Assembly (NCBI GenBank): GCA_944385095.1
Contig: CALWVS010000001.1
Span: 210,658 to 274,657, forward strand
Length of the DNA stretch: 64,000 nt
Direction of reading: 5' to 3'
DNA from: an uncultured Oscillospiraceae bacterium
Lineage (GTDB): Bacteria > Bacillota > Clostridia > Oscillospirales > Oscillospiraceae
Of this stretch, positions 53,578-62,701 are shown piece after piece (the first letter of the stretch is position 1; every line of letters begins with the position of its first letter). The notes below the pieces were generated by a model, which was not told the origin of the DNA, did not search any database, and saw nothing but the letters and a program-made list of their open reading frames with translations. The translations under genes and the position numbers were made by a program.

Positions 53578-54363
53578 ATGGATAAACGCCCACCTCTCCG
53601 CCGCTCTGCACCAATTGAGGCGGAAAATGATGGAGTGATTGAAGGTCGCAATGCGGTGATTGAAGCACTGAGAGCCAATGTGACCATTGATAAGATTTTT
53701 ATTGCAAAGGGAGAGACAGACGCAACCCTTGGGCATATTGCATCTTCGGCAAGAGAAAAGGGAATTGTAGTGGTAGATGCAGACCGTAGAAAACTGGACA
53801 ATATGAGCCGGACACACTCCCATCAGGGTGTCATTGCGCTGGCGGCTGTGCGTGCCTATGTGTCAGTGGATGACATTTTGGAAATTGCACACAAAAAAGG
53901 GGAGCCCCCTCTGATTGTGGTCTGTGATGAACTCAGTGACCCTCACAATTTGGGTGCAGTCATCCGCACAGCAGATGCAGCCGGGGTCCATGGTGTGATT
54001 ATTCCAAAACGCCGTTCTGCTGGGCTGACTGCTGTCGTGGCAAAGACTTCAGCGGGAGCGGTGGCACATGTGCCAGTGGCACGGGTGCCCAACATTCCTA
54101 CCTTACTAAAAGAACTGAAAGAGGAGGGCGTTTGGGTGTTTGGCACTGCGGCACAGGGAACCACCACACTCTATCAGGCGGATTTAAAGGGACCAGCCGC
54201 CATTGTGATTGGAAGTGAGGGGGATGGTATGGGACGACTGGTGACAGAACAGTGTGATTTCACCGTTTCCATTCCCATGTTTGGTGCCATCAATTCACTC
54301 AATGCCTCAGCTGCCGCAGCAGTATTGCTCTATGAGGCAGTGCGTCAAAGACATGGAACCTGA
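53578..54363 (+). CDS. rlmB: 23S rRNA (guanosine-2'-O-)-methyltransferase, RlmB/TrmH family
   Basis: The 261-residue product has an N-terminal substrate-binding domain (about 18-95; VIEGRNAVIEALRAN) and a SPOUT knot domain with DPHNLGAVIRTADAAG, IVIGSEGDGMGRLV and SLNASAAAAVLLYE. RlmB methylates a guanosine of the 23S rRNA peptidyl-transferase region; related TrmH proteins act on tRNA, so the substrate is by homology. In many Firmicutes it follows cysS and mrnC, absent here. Confidence 0.9.
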   Translation: MDKRPPLRRSAPIEAENDGVIEGRNAVIEALRANVTIDKIFIAKGETDATLGHIASSAREKGIVVVDADRRKLDNMSRTHSHQGVIALAAVRAYVSVDDILEIAHKKGEPPLIVVCDELSDPHNLGAVIRTADAAGVHGVIIPKRRSAGLTAVVAKTSAGAVAHVPVARVPNIPTLLKELKEEGVWVFGTAAQGTTTLYQADLKGPAAIVIGSEGDGMGRLVTEQCDFTVSIPMFGAINSLNASAAAAVLLYEAVRQRHGT

Positions 54364-54474
54364 CCTACTTTATGGTTCACCACATGTCTCAGACACCTAG
54401 AATACAGTATGACCTGAATTGGGTATCCTATTCTGCCAAGAAACAGAATTTGTGATACAAAGAGGAAGTCTACC

Positions 54475-56712
54475 ATGCGAGACAACGAAAAGGATAATTT
54501 CAAAGCCTCCGATTTAAGCGATGTGAAAAAGCTGATAGGAGATACGGACAAAAGCATTTTAAGTATAGACGATATATTGGCTGAGTACTCTGGCAGAACG
54601 ACAAAAAAAACCTCCTCCACATCTTCCAAGCAACAGGAAGGGGAAAAAGCCACAGTGGTGGCATTTCCTGGTGTTGCAGTGGCAGACAGAGAGGAAGCAG
54701 GGGAAGAGGAATACGCAGAGGAACACGAGGAGCCAATGGAAGAACTGGGGGACTCTCCAGAGGAGGAGCAGGAAGAAACAGAGGAGTTGGAACCCGAACC
54801 AGAACAGGAACAGGATCCCCAATCACAGGAACATTCTGATACCATTGTATCCTTTCCTGAGGAGGAGAGTGTTCTCTCTGCTTTTCTGAAGGATTTGACC
54901 CGAAAGGCAGACGCCTATGCAGACCAGATGTATGAGCAGTCGGAACAGATGGATTCTGAAGAAATAGAGCGTCTGGAGCGATGGATTCCAGGAACAGATG
55001 AAGAAGAGGAAGAAAATATACCTGCAAGACCTCTGTTTCATTGGGGCAGAAGACAGGAGGAGTTACCACCGGATTTGTCACCACAGGAACTGTCCAGACA
55101 ATATGGGAAGGGTCTGGGGGGACTACGGGTAAGAAATCTTTTTCTGTTTTTCCTCTCTGCTTTATCCATTGCCCAGTTGATGATTCCAAAATTCGGCTAT
55201 GAGTGGATAGAACCACTGAATCAGTATCAGATTCAGGTATGGATTGCCACAGGGATTCTGTCAGTGGCAGCTCTGCTGTCTGTGGATTTACTGTGGGAGG
55301 GAGTGCAACGCACCATCCATGGAAAATTTGGCATGGATACACTGGCATTGTGTGCTGTTCTATGTACTTTGGCAGACAGCATCTCACTGGCATTTACGTT
55401 AGACAGAGAGGGAGAACTTCCCTGTTGCGCTGTGGTGGTAGTTGGGTTATTTTTCCTCAGCAGAGGTCGCTACCAGAAACGAAGTGCGTTGCGGTTGAAC
55501 TGCCGTACAGCAGCATCGGCGGCGGAACCCTATCTTGTCACTTTGGATGAAGGCTTATGGAATGGTCGTCCTGCCTATTGCAAACATTCAGGAATTCCCA
55601 ATGGATTTGGAAGTCAAATACAGATGGATGATGGGGCTCAGAGAATTTATCAGCGTGTGTGCCCAGTTTTATTCATCGCCTGTATTTTATTTTCTATTCT
55701 TGCTTCCTACGGAATGGAGCGAGGAGACAGATTGTTATGGAGTTTGTCAACCACATTTACTGCAGCCACAGCCTTTGGTGGTACGTTGATTTTTGGACGA
55801 CCACTCTTTAAGATGATAAAACGACTGTCCCCCAATGGGGTCAGTGTAGGTGGTTGGACTGGAATTGCACAGTCAAAGCATGGGGAAAAGGTGCTGTTGT
55901 GTGATGGGGATTTGTTTCCACCAGGCTATGTAGAATTGAATGGAATTAAAGTGTTTGGAGATTACTCTGTAGAACGGGTGATTGGATATACAGCCACTCT
56001 AATTCGAGATTCTGGAAGTGGACTGACAAAGTTGTTCCACGATTTACTCAGGGCACAGGGGGGATTATTTCGACGTGCAGAGGACATTGCCTTCCATGAG
56101 GGAGGCGGAATCTCTGCCAATATTCGAGGAGACGATGTGCTGGTTGGCTCTGCTGCCTTTATGAATCTGATGGATGTACCATTGCCTCAGGGATTGAATG
56201 TAAAAAACGCTGTATTTTGTGCCATTGATGGAGAATTGGTGGGGATTTTTGCTCTGAACTACAGGCTGCCAGATGGTGTGTTTCCATCAGTGGAAGGATT
56301 TTTCAAAGAAAAAATCGGGATTGTGCTGGCAACCAGAGATTTCAATTTAATTCCAGCCATGCTACAGCAGCGGTTCAAGCTGGCAACAAACAAGATGGAG
56401 TTCCCACCCATTGAGCGGCGGCGCGAATTGTCCGACCCAGATCAAATGCACAATCCAATCTTAACAGGGCTACTGTGCAGAGAGGGGCTTTTGCCATTTG
56501 CGGAACTGGTGATTGGTGTAAAACGATTGCGCTGGGCAACCCGATTTGGGGCGGTGCTTTCCTGTATTGGGTCACTGTTGGGGATTCTGTTAGCCTATTA
56601 TCTCACCTCAGTGGATGCCTATGGTTCTCTGTCTACCCTGAATTTGATGGTGTACATGCTGTCATGGTTTGCACCAGTGTGGTTTTTAACCAGTTGGGTT
56701 CCAAGATATTAG
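54475..56712 (+). CDS. Degenerate P1B-type ATPase-like membrane protein (pseudoenzyme candidate)
   Basis: The 745-residue product has a hydrophilic N-terminus of about 215 residues rich in Glu and Pro (54650-54830), then six to eight membrane helices in pairs. Between them lies a cytoplasmic part following the P-type ATPase order: an N-domain-like GGGISANIRGDDVLVGSAAF and a P-domain-like LPDGVFPSVEGFFKEKIGIV. The catalytic motif DKTGT is replaced by LLCDGDLFPPG (Asp477), TGD by TRD (620-622), and no CPC-type metal site is seen in the helix before it. ATP-driven transport is therefore unlikely. It could be a regulatory or scaffold protein. It has its own GAGGAAG site and a strong terminator. 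Confidence 0.7.
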   Translation: MRDNEKDNFKASDLSDVKKLIGDTDKSILSIDDILAEYSGRTTKKTSSTSSKQQEGEKATVVAFPGVAVADREEAGEEEYAEEHEEPMEELGDSPEEEQEETEELEPEPEQEQDPQSQEHSDTIVSFPEEESVLSAFLKDLTRKADAYADQMYEQSEQMDSEEIERLERWIPGTDEEEEENIPARPLFHWGRRQEELPPDLSPQELSRQYGKGLGGLRVRNLFLFFLSALSIAQLMIPKFGYEWIEPLNQYQIQVWIATGILSVAALLSVDLLWEGVQRTIHGKFGMDTLALCAVLCTLADSISLAFTLDREGELPCCAVVVVGLFFLSRGRYQKRSALRLNCRTAASAAEPYLVTLDEGLWNGRPAYCKHSGIPNGFGSQIQMDDGAQRIYQRVCPVLFIACILFSILASYGMERGDRLLWSLSTTFTAATAFGGTLIFGRPLFKMIKRLSPNGVSVGGWTGIAQSKHGEKVLLCDGDLFPPGYVELNGIKVFGDYSVERVIGYTATLIRDSGSGLTKLFHDLLRAQGGLFRRAEDIAFHEGGGISANIRGDDVLVGSAAFMNLMDVPLPQGLNVKNAVFCAIDGELVGIFALNYRLPDGVFPSVEGFFKEKIGIVLATRDFNLIPAMLQQRFKLATNKMEFPPIERRRELSDPDQMHNPILTGLLCREGLLPFAELVIGVKRLRWATRFGAVLSCIGSLLGILLAYYLTSVDAYGSLSTLNLMVYMLSWFAPVWFLTSWVPRY

Positions 56713-56754
56713 AAAAACACCTTGAAGTTCCGTTTGGAATTTCAAGGTGTTTTT
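56713..56754 (+). terminator. Bidirectional terminator
   Basis: AAAAACACCTTGAA and its exact complement flank a 14-base loop. It ends both the P-type-ATPase-like gene and, on the minus strand, hbd. Confidence 0.92.
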
Positions 56755-56760
56755 AGTCTA

Positions 56761-57654
56761 TTAGTGCTTTACAAAAATGGGATTCACGCCAATCTTTTTA
56801 CCCTCGTCATAGAGGTAGAAACCTGCACCAGACTTGCGTCCCAAGTAGCCAGCGGCAACCATCTTGCGCAGCAAGTGAGAAGGACGGTATTTGGTGTCAC
56901 CCAGGTCGAGATAGAAGGTTTCCATCACTTCCAGCAGAATATCCAAACCAATCATATCAGCCAGAGCCAGAGGACCCATGGGGTGGTTACAACCACGCAT
57001 CATACCCTCATCCACATCTTCCACACTGCCGATATCTTCGTCCAATACCTGAACAGCCTCATTGAGCATAGGAAGCAGCATACGGTTGACAATAAAGCCG
57101 GGCTTGTCTTTTGCCAGAATGGTGCGCTTGCCCATGTGTTCGCCTACTCCAGCAACAATGTCCATCACTTCCTTGGAGGTGCGCAGACCATAGACAATCT
57201 CCACAAGACTCATCACAGGCACAGGGGAGAAGAAGTGCATGCCAACCACACGCTCAGGACGGCTGGTAGCAGCAGCCAGACTGGTCATGGAAATGGAAGA
57301 AGTGTTGGAGGCAAAAATGGTGTGTGCATCACAAATTTTATCCAACTGCTGGAAGATAGCCTGCTTTGCTTCCAGATTTTCATAGATTGCCTCAATGACC
57401 AGATCAGCATTGGCAGCAGTATGTACACTGACAGAGGTGGTCAGACGGTCCATACAAGCCTGCTTCTCCTCTGCTGTCATACGACCTTTTTCTACCAGAC
57501 GATCAAGGCGTTTGCTGATGCCAGCCTGCCCACGCTCAAGGGCAGCCTTGCTCTGGTCGTTCAGAGTGACATTGTAGCCATGTTGAATGGCGGTCTGGGC
57601 GATGCCGCTACCCATAAGACCGGAACCAACCACAAAGATATTACGAATTTCCAT
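56761..57654 (-). CDS. hbd: 3-hydroxybutyryl-CoA dehydrogenase
   Basis: The 297-residue product has an N-terminal Rossmann fold (IFVVGSGLMGSGIAQTAIQ) and the C-terminal 3-hydroxyacyl-CoA dehydrogenase domain (MHFFSPVPVMSLVEI, then KDKPGFIVNRMLLPMLNEA). It reduces acetoacetyl-CoA to 3-hydroxybutyryl-CoA in butyrate formation. It is monocistronic here, away from thl, crt, bcd and etf. The start at 57654 follows AAGAAGGGA and gives the standard length. Confidence 0.95.
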   Translation of the reverse strand: MEIRNIFVVGSGLMGSGIAQTAIQHGYNVTLNDQSKAALERGQAGISKRLDRLVEKGRMTAEEKQACMDRLTTSVSVHTAANADLVIEAIYENLEAKQAIFQQLDKICDAHTIFASNTSSISMTSLAAATSRPERVVGMHFFSPVPVMSLVEIVYGLRTSKEVMDIVAGVGEHMGKRTILAKDKPGFIVNRMLLPMLNEAVQVLDEDIGSVEDVDEGMMRGCNHPMGPLALADMIGLDILLEVMETFYLDLGDTKYRPSHLLRKMVAAGYLGRKSGAGFYLYDEGKKIGVNPIFVKH

Positions 57655-57877
57655 TGTAGTTCCCTTCTTTACTGAATAATTTGTAAGTACGGACATAAGC
57701 CGGCAACCAATCTCGGCGGAAATTGGTGCAATTCATCATATCACAAGGAGCAATCCTTGTCTACCCTATTTCTGGCATTGTCTCAGATTTTCTATTTGGG
57801 GAGAAAAATAGAGGTGGGATGCCTTGTGTTTCCCTATCATATTTTTTATAATAGAAGAAGATGAAGGAAGTGGACAT

Positions 57878-58402
57878 ATGCGAAAAAACATGCTATATGC
57901 AAGTGTATTACTCCTATTGATGTTGACAGGGTGTCAAGGGCAAGGAACAGAGACTTCAGAGGCAGTCAGAAAGAGGGTAGAAATTGGAGAGACGATTTCT
58001 ACGGCATGGTTTGATTATACCATTGTTTCTGTTGAGGAATTAGAACAGGATGCCTTTGAGGAGATAGAGGTAACAGAAGGAAACCAACTTTTGTCTGTGG
58101 CAATCAAGCTCAAAAGCACCTACTATAAAGAAACTCCCATGTCCAGATATGATTTTCAGATATACTGGGACCACATGGAAGATACAGATGAACGCTGTTT
58201 TGCTTTGGCAGCAGTGACAGAGGAACAGTTGCCTGATACCTATGAGCTGGATGCGGGAGAGACATGGGAGGGAACACTGCTGTATTTGGTGCCAGAGGAT
58301 CAGGACAGATATGTTTTAGTATTTCAGGAGCACTTTGATGATGGAACACAACAGGGTGATGTGGGGACTTCCTATGGAACGTTCTTGCAGCTGAACAGCT
58401 AG
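57878..58402 (+). CDS. Predicted lipoprotein, DUF4352-like
   Basis: The 174-residue product has a signal peptide with lipobox LTGC (Cys at residue 18). The mature part, with a GETISTAWFDYTIVSVEE start and alternating strands, resembles the immunoglobulin-like DUF4352 domain found in exported Firmicutes proteins. Function is unknown. The start at 57878 has AAGGAAGTGG upstream. Confidence 0.75.
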   Translation: MRKNMLYASVLLLLMLTGCQGQGTETSEAVRKRVEIGETISTAWFDYTIVSVEELEQDAFEEIEVTEGNQLLSVAIKLKSTYYKETPMSRYDFQIYWDHMEDTDERCFALAAVTEEQLPDTYELDAGETWEGTLLYLVPEDQDRYVLVFQEHFDDGTQQGDVGTSYGTFLQLNS

Positions 58403-58483
58403 CCAGAACCGTTCTTACTCTTGCTTTTTTCTCAGAAGCAGAGTATGATACCATCTGAATTGTCAATGATTGAGGGAATGAAT

Positions 58484-59254
58484 ATGCGTTTATTTGATAC
58501 CCATGCCCACTACGATTCCCACGCCTTTGATGGGGATCGAGTGGATCTTTTGAGCACAATGCCAGAACAGGGAGTAGAATTGATTTTAAATCCAGGCTGT
58601 GATTTGGAGACATCCAAAATGGCGGTCTCTCTGGCAGAACAGTTTCCATTTGTCTATGCAGCAGTGGGATTCCATCCCTCTGACTGTGGTGGATACAACG
58701 ACGAATTGGAGCAACAGCTGAGGCAGATGGCTGCCCATCCAAAGGTAAAAGCCATTGGAGAAATTGGTTTAGATTATTATTGGAAAGACAATCCTCCCCA
58801 CGACTTTCAACAAGAGGTATTTCACCGTCAACTGTGTTTGGCAGAGGAGCTGCATTTGCCAGTGATTGTCCACGACCGTGAGGCACATCATGACTGTTTG
58901 GAAGTGGTGCGCCAACACCCCAATGTGAAGGGGGTCTATCACTGCTATTCTGGCAGTTTGGAGGATGCCAAAACGCTGGTGAAATTGGGCTGGATGCTCT
59001 CTTTTACAGGAGTGATTACCTTCAAAAATGCCAGAAAATCTCTGGAGATTATCGAGTGGCTCCCTATGGAGCGGATTATGATTGAAACAGACTCTCCCTA
59101 TCTGACCCCTGAGCCATTCCGAGGAAAAAGAAATGACTCAGGAAAGGTGCATTTGGTGGCAGAGACCATTGCCAAAGTCAAAGGGATGACTGTGGAGGAA
59201 GTGGCTTCTGTCACAATGGAAAATGGAATGAAATTTTTTGGAATTGAAGGGTAA
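58484..59254 (+). CDS. tatD: TatD-family metal-dependent hydrolase
   Basis: The 256-residue TIM-barrel protein has the metal-binding motifs FDTHAHYDS, GEIGLDYY, HDREAHHD, HCYSG and ETDSPYL. TatD proteins are 3' to 5' nucleases or D-aminoacyl-tRNA-type deacylases; the role here is by homology. The ATG at 58484 follows GAGGGA. A TatD-associated radical-SAM gene follows 16 bases on, a known pairing. Confidence 0.93.
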   Translation: MRLFDTHAHYDSHAFDGDRVDLLSTMPEQGVELILNPGCDLETSKMAVSLAEQFPFVYAAVGFHPSDCGGYNDELEQQLRQMAAHPKVKAIGEIGLDYYWKDNPPHDFQQEVFHRQLCLAEELHLPVIVHDREAHHDCLEVVRQHPNVKGVYHCYSGSLEDAKTLVKLGWMLSFTGVITFKNARKSLEIIEWLPMERIMIETDSPYLTPEPFRGKRNDSGKVHLVAETIAKVKGMTVEEVASVTMENGMKFFGIEG

Positions 59255-59270
59255 ATGAGAGGATGTATCT

Positions 59271-59894
59271 GTGATGACAATTACCTATGAGTATGAGGGA
59301 GCACTGTATGTCAATCTGACCAACCGCTGCAACTGTAACTGTGAATTTTGTCTGAGACATGGGAAAAAAGAGGGGTCTATCTATACAGAAGATTCCCTGT
59401 GGCTGGAGCGGGAGCCGACTCGTCAGGAGGCATTGGACAGTTTTCTAAGCAGAGAGGTCAGTTCCTACCGTGAAATCGTCTTTTGTGGGTATGGAGAACC
59501 CACCTACCGTGTGGATGATATTGTATGGCTTGTAGATGAGCTGAAAAAGCGATTGGGCGACCAGCTGCCACCTGTGCGAATCAACACAAATGGACACGGA
59601 AATCTCATTCATGGCAGAGATATTTTGCCAGAATTGCAGGGGCGGATTCAAACTGTGTCCATCTCCCTCAATGCCAATAATGCCCCTGATTATGTGGCAC
59701 TTTGTCATCCTGTACAGGGAGAAGTGGCATATCAGGCAATGCTGGATTTTGCCAGAGAGGCAAAGCAGTATATCCCCCATGTGGTCTTTACTGTGGTGGA
59801 CCAAGGGACTGCACCAGAGACATTGGAGGAGAGCAAAACGATTGCAGAGAAATTAGGGGTGGAGCTGCGAGTACGCAGTTTTATTGATTCTTGA
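59271..59894 (+). CDS. TatD-associated radical-SAM protein (TIGR04038 type)
   Basis: The 207-residue product has the radical-SAM cluster motif CNCNCEFC (CxxxCxxC) near residue 20 and a GYGEPTYR segment for SAM binding. It is a minimal radical-SAM core without an extra cluster domain. Members are known mainly by their constant place beside tatD; the substrate is unknown. The start is GTG at 59271 or the ATG one codon later. Confidence 0.88.
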   Translation: MMTITYEYEGALYVNLTNRCNCNCEFCLRHGKKEGSIYTEDSLWLEREPTRQEALDSFLSREVSSYREIVFCGYGEPTYRVDDIVWLVDELKKRLGDQLPPVRINTNGHGNLIHGRDILPELQGRIQTVSISLNANNAPDYVALCHPVQGEVAYQAMLDFAREAKQYIPHVVFTVVDQGTAPETLEESKTIAEKLGVELRVRSFIDS

Positions 59895-59994
59895 TTCTCT
59901 TGTTTCTCGAATACCATAAAAATCTTTTCTTTTTGGAAAAGGTGTGGTACACTGGACTTTGTTATTGATTTCACAATGAGAGGGACTAGATAGC

Positions 59995-60552
59995 GTGCAG
60001 AACATTACATTGATTGGAATGCCTGGTTCAGGCAAAAGTACAGTGGGGGTACTGCTGGCAAAAGCACTGGGCTATGGTTTTTTGGATACTGACTTGGTGT
60101 TACAACAGCAGGAGAATGCCCTGTTGCAGGAAATTTTGGACCAGCATGGAGTAGAATATTTTTTGGAAGCAGAGGAAAAGGCAATTTGTTCTGTGGACTG
60201 TGAACATCATGTGATTGCACCAGGTGGCAGTGTGGTATGTAAAGAAAAAGCCATTGAACATTTGAAGGCAATGGGACCAGTGATTTATCTGAGAGTTCCT
60301 CTGGCAGAGTTGAAAAATAGAATTCAAAATCTGGATACCAGAGGGATTGCCCTCAGACCAGGGCAGACACTGGAGGATATTATGGAGCTGCGTGCACCAC
60401 TCTATGAAAAGTATGCAGATTATATTGTGGATGCCCATGAGGGGCAGGATATGGCAGAAAGTGTGAGACAGGTTCTGGATGTAATCGGCAGAAAAGCTTC
60501 CATAGAGTGGGACAGTTTGCATGAAAACAATGAAGTAGCAGAGTCGGTTTAG
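59995..60552 (+). CDS. aroK: Shikimate kinase
   Basis: The 185-residue P-loop kinase has GMPGSGKST at residues 8-16, GFLDTDLVLQ for magnesium and substrate binding and the lid region DTRGIALRPG. It phosphorylates shikimate on the way to chorismate. The GTG start follows GAGAGGGA. It stands alone, without other aro genes. The C-terminal 20 residues extend beyond the usual end. Confidence 0.88.
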   Translation: MQNITLIGMPGSGKSTVGVLLAKALGYGFLDTDLVLQQQENALLQEILDQHGVEYFLEAEEKAICSVDCEHHVIAPGGSVVCKEKAIEHLKAMGPVIYLRVPLAELKNRIQNLDTRGIALRPGQTLEDIMELRAPLYEKYADYIVDAHEGQDMAESVRQVLDVIGRKASIEWDSLHENNEVAESV

Positions 60553-60592
60553 GTCTCTGTCTTAGATTACTGTGGTAAAAGGAGGGAAGAAA

Positions 60593-61108
60593 GTGCAAAA
60601 GGAACAGTCTATTCGTAGAAAGACTGGGGAAACTGGACAGCCAGAGAAACGAGCAGTACAGAAGAAGGAAATGAAGCACAGACACATGGAAGCCGCACAG
60701 AAAAAAGAAAAGGTGACAGGTTCACCAAAGCAAAGAAAGAAGGCAGTACGTCCAGGAAGCTGTATCAAAACTGGAAATGCAGTTCCAAATACTGAGGTGA
60801 CAAGACCCAATCCACTGATGGGAGAACAGGTGATGGATGCTACTGCTCGTCTTTTGGCACCAAAGACCATGCCAAAGAAGAAAAAAGAGCAGGTTCAAAC
60901 CCATAGACACAGAGAGAAAAAAGCACAACACAAAAGAGACGGTATTGTGCCACAACAGAAAAGAAGTAACCGTGTGCCGAAGCGTTCCGATGATAAACAA
61001 AACAGACTGGATATACCAAGAGGTCCAGTGGAACCGATGAAGTCAGGAAGAGTGAAAGACTCTACAGAACAGCACAGTTTGATGAAACCCTACTATATTG
61101 AGTATTAA
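60593..61108 (+). CDS. Very basic, probably disordered protein of unknown function
   Basis: The 171-residue product is strongly enriched in Lys, Arg and Gln, with KK and KR clusters along its whole length and very few hydrophobic residues. It resembles no family I know; nucleic-acid binding is a guess from charge. The GTG at 60593 has GGAGGG 6 bases upstream. It ends IEY and lies 26 bases before the CoA-transferase gene, possibly cotranscribed. Confidence 0.6.
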   Translation: MQKEQSIRRKTGETGQPEKRAVQKKEMKHRHMEAAQKKEKVTGSPKQRKKAVRPGSCIKTGNAVPNTEVTRPNPLMGEQVMDATARLLAPKTMPKKKKEQVQTHRHREKKAQHKRDGIVPQQKRSNRVPKRSDDKQNRLDIPRGPVEPMKSGRVKDSTEQHSLMKPYYIEY

Positions 61109-61134
61109 AAATAAACATTTTGGAGGGTATAAAC

Positions 61135-62475
61135 ATGGATTACCAGGCAATGTATCAGCAAAAACTCACAACTCCAGAACAGGCAGTAAAAGTAGTCAAA
61201 TCAGGTGACTGGGTGGACTATGCGTGGTGTACCAATCACCCTGTGGTGCTGGATCGTGCACTGGCTGCTCGCAAGGATGAGCTGACCGACGTGAAAGTGC
61301 GTGGCGGTGTGACAATGTGGATGCCAGAAATTGCAAAGGCAGAGGATGCAGGAGAACATTTTACATGGCATTCCTGGCATTGCAGTGGCATTGACCGCAA
61401 ACTGATTACCAAAGGCATGGGCTACTTTAATCCTATGCGGTATTCTGAATTGCCCCGTTTTTATCGTGAGCATTTGGACCCTGTAGATGTGGTTATGCTG
61501 CAAACAACGCCAATGGATGCACATGGTAACTTTAACTTTGGTCTGGCCGCATCCCATTTGGCAGATGTGATTGCCCGTGCCAAATGTATTCTGGTGGAAG
61601 TTAATGAGAATATGCCCTGGGTCTATGGCTTAACAGGTACAGAGGTCAACATCAAAGATGTCACCTATGTGGTAGAGGGTGAAAACACACCTGTTGCACA
61701 GTTGGGTGCAGGTGGTGAGCCAACAGAAGTAGACAGAGCAGTGGCAAACCTGATTGTGCCCCAGATTCCCAATGGAGCATGTCTCCAGCTGGGTATTGGT
61801 GGTATGCCCAACACAGTAGGTGCAATGATTGCTCAGTCTGACTTGAAAGACCTGTCTGTTCATACAGAGATGTATGTGGATGCCTTTGTGGACATTGCAG
61901 CCGCTGGGAAAATCACAGGCAAGCAGAAAAATCTGGATAAGGGCAGACAGGTATTTGCTTTTGCCGCTGGTACTCAAAAACTCTATGACTATGTGAATCG
62001 CAATCCAGATGTGATGGCAGCACCAGTGGACTATACCAACGATGTACGGGTGATTGCTCAGTTGGACAACTTTATTTCCATCAATAATGCGGTGGATATG
62101 GACCTGTTTGGTCAAATCAATGCTGAGTCTGCTGGCACAAAGCAGATTTCTGGTACAGGTGGTCAGCTTGACTTCGTGATGGGTGCTTATCTCTCCAATG
62201 GTGGTAAGAGCTTTGTGTGTATGTCCTCCACCGTAAAAGGAAAGGATGGTACAGTGAAAAGCCGTATTGTCCCCACCCTGACCCCCGGTTCTATTGCCAC
62301 CGACCCCCGTTCTACTGTACACTATGTTGTGACGGAGTATGGTATGGTCAATATGAAAGGTCTGTCTACCTGGCAGCGTGCTGAGGCTGCTATCAGCATT
62401 GCACACCCTGACTTCCGTGAGCAACTGATTGCAGATGCAGAGAAGATGGGCATTTGGCGTCGCAGTAATAAGTAA
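61135..62475 (+). CDS. but: Butyryl-CoA:acetate CoA-transferase
   Basis: The 446-residue product is a family I CoA-transferase of the acetyl-CoA hydrolase/transferase type. The catalytic Glu is in [14 protein letters not shown] and the CoA-binding Gly loop in [13 protein letters not shown] and [13 protein letters not shown]. Its closest known type is the butyryl-CoA:acetate enzyme that completes butyrate production and yields acetyl-CoA; the 4-hydroxybutyrate enzyme is similar and cannot be excluded. The start at 61135 follows GGAGGG. With hbd it supports butyrate fermentation. Confidence 0.88.
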   Translation: MDYQAMYQQKLTTPEQAVKVVKSGDWVDYAWCTNHPVVLDRALAARKDELTDVKVRGGVTMWMPEIAKAEDAGEHFTWHSWHCSGIDRKLITKGMGYFNPMRYSELPRFYREHLDPVDVVMLQTTPMDAHGNFNFGLAASHLADVIARAKCILVEVNENMPWVYGLTGTEVNIKDVTYVVEGENTPVAQLGAGGEPTEVDRAVANLIVPQIPNGACLQLGIGGMPNTVGAMIAQSDLKDLSVHTEMYVDAFVDIAAAGKITGKQKNLDKGRQVFAFAAGTQKLYDYVNRNPDVMAAPVDYTNDVRVIAQLDNFISINNAVDMDLFGQINAESAGTKQISGTGGQLDFVMGAYLSNGGKSFVCMSSTVKGKDGTVKSRIVPTLTPGSIATDPRSTVHYVVTEYGMVNMKGLSTWQRAEAAISIAHPDFREQLIADAEKMGIWRRSNK

Positions 62476-62485
62476 TTGTGTTTTC

Positions 62486-62523
62486 AAACAGGGTGTCCCC
62501 GTTGCCGTGGGGGCATCCTGTTT
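62486..62523 (+). terminator. Hairpin terminator after the CoA-transferase gene
   Basis: AAACAGG-GTG-CCCC and its near-complement form a long stem followed by a short T-run. Confidence 0.75.
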
Positions 62524-62537
62524 ATGATAAAATGGAG

Positions 62538-62567
62538 TTGACATGGAAACTTATAATGTTGTATACT
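62538..62567 (+). promoter_or_regulatory. Promoter of the antiporter gene
   Basis: A perfect TTGACA and TATACT are spaced by 18 bases; the transcript should begin about 62573, at the start of the riboswitch. Confidence 0.75.
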
Positions 62568-62570
62568 GAG

Positions 62571-62672
62571 GAGCGGGAATGAGGTCTCCCGTGTTCGTGA
62601 AGAACAAAACCGCCGATTGGCTGATGGCTTCTGCAATGACTGGAAATGGTTGCAGGAGGTATCAGCTTTTTT
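62571..62672 (+). promoter_or_regulatory. Fluoride riboswitch (crcB motif) with terminator
   Basis: The aptamer (about 62572-62633) has a first hairpin GGGA-ATGAGGTC-TCCC, a second small hairpin (GTTC/GAAC), then AAAACCGCC and GGCTGATGGCTTCTGC, the conserved crcB-motif blocks. The last block also forms the left arm of a terminator (GCTGAT...CTGCAA with TTGCAG...ATCAGC, then TTTTTT, 62620-62672). Fluoride binding should hold the arm in the aptamer and allow read-through. The assignment is from remembered consensus blocks. Confidence 0.8.
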
Positions 62673-62701
62673 GTTGCCATTTTCTGAGAGGAGAATGAAC
62701 C

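Noticed and set aside
54475-56712. A working heavy-metal P-type ATPase
   Set aside because: The phosphorylation motif, TGD motif and metal-binding Cys or Pro residues are all missing, although the overall order of segments fits.
61630-62544. A 304-residue open frame on the minus strand
   Set aside because: It is antisense to the CoA-transferase gene, with Cys- and His-rich content typical of a complementary frame.
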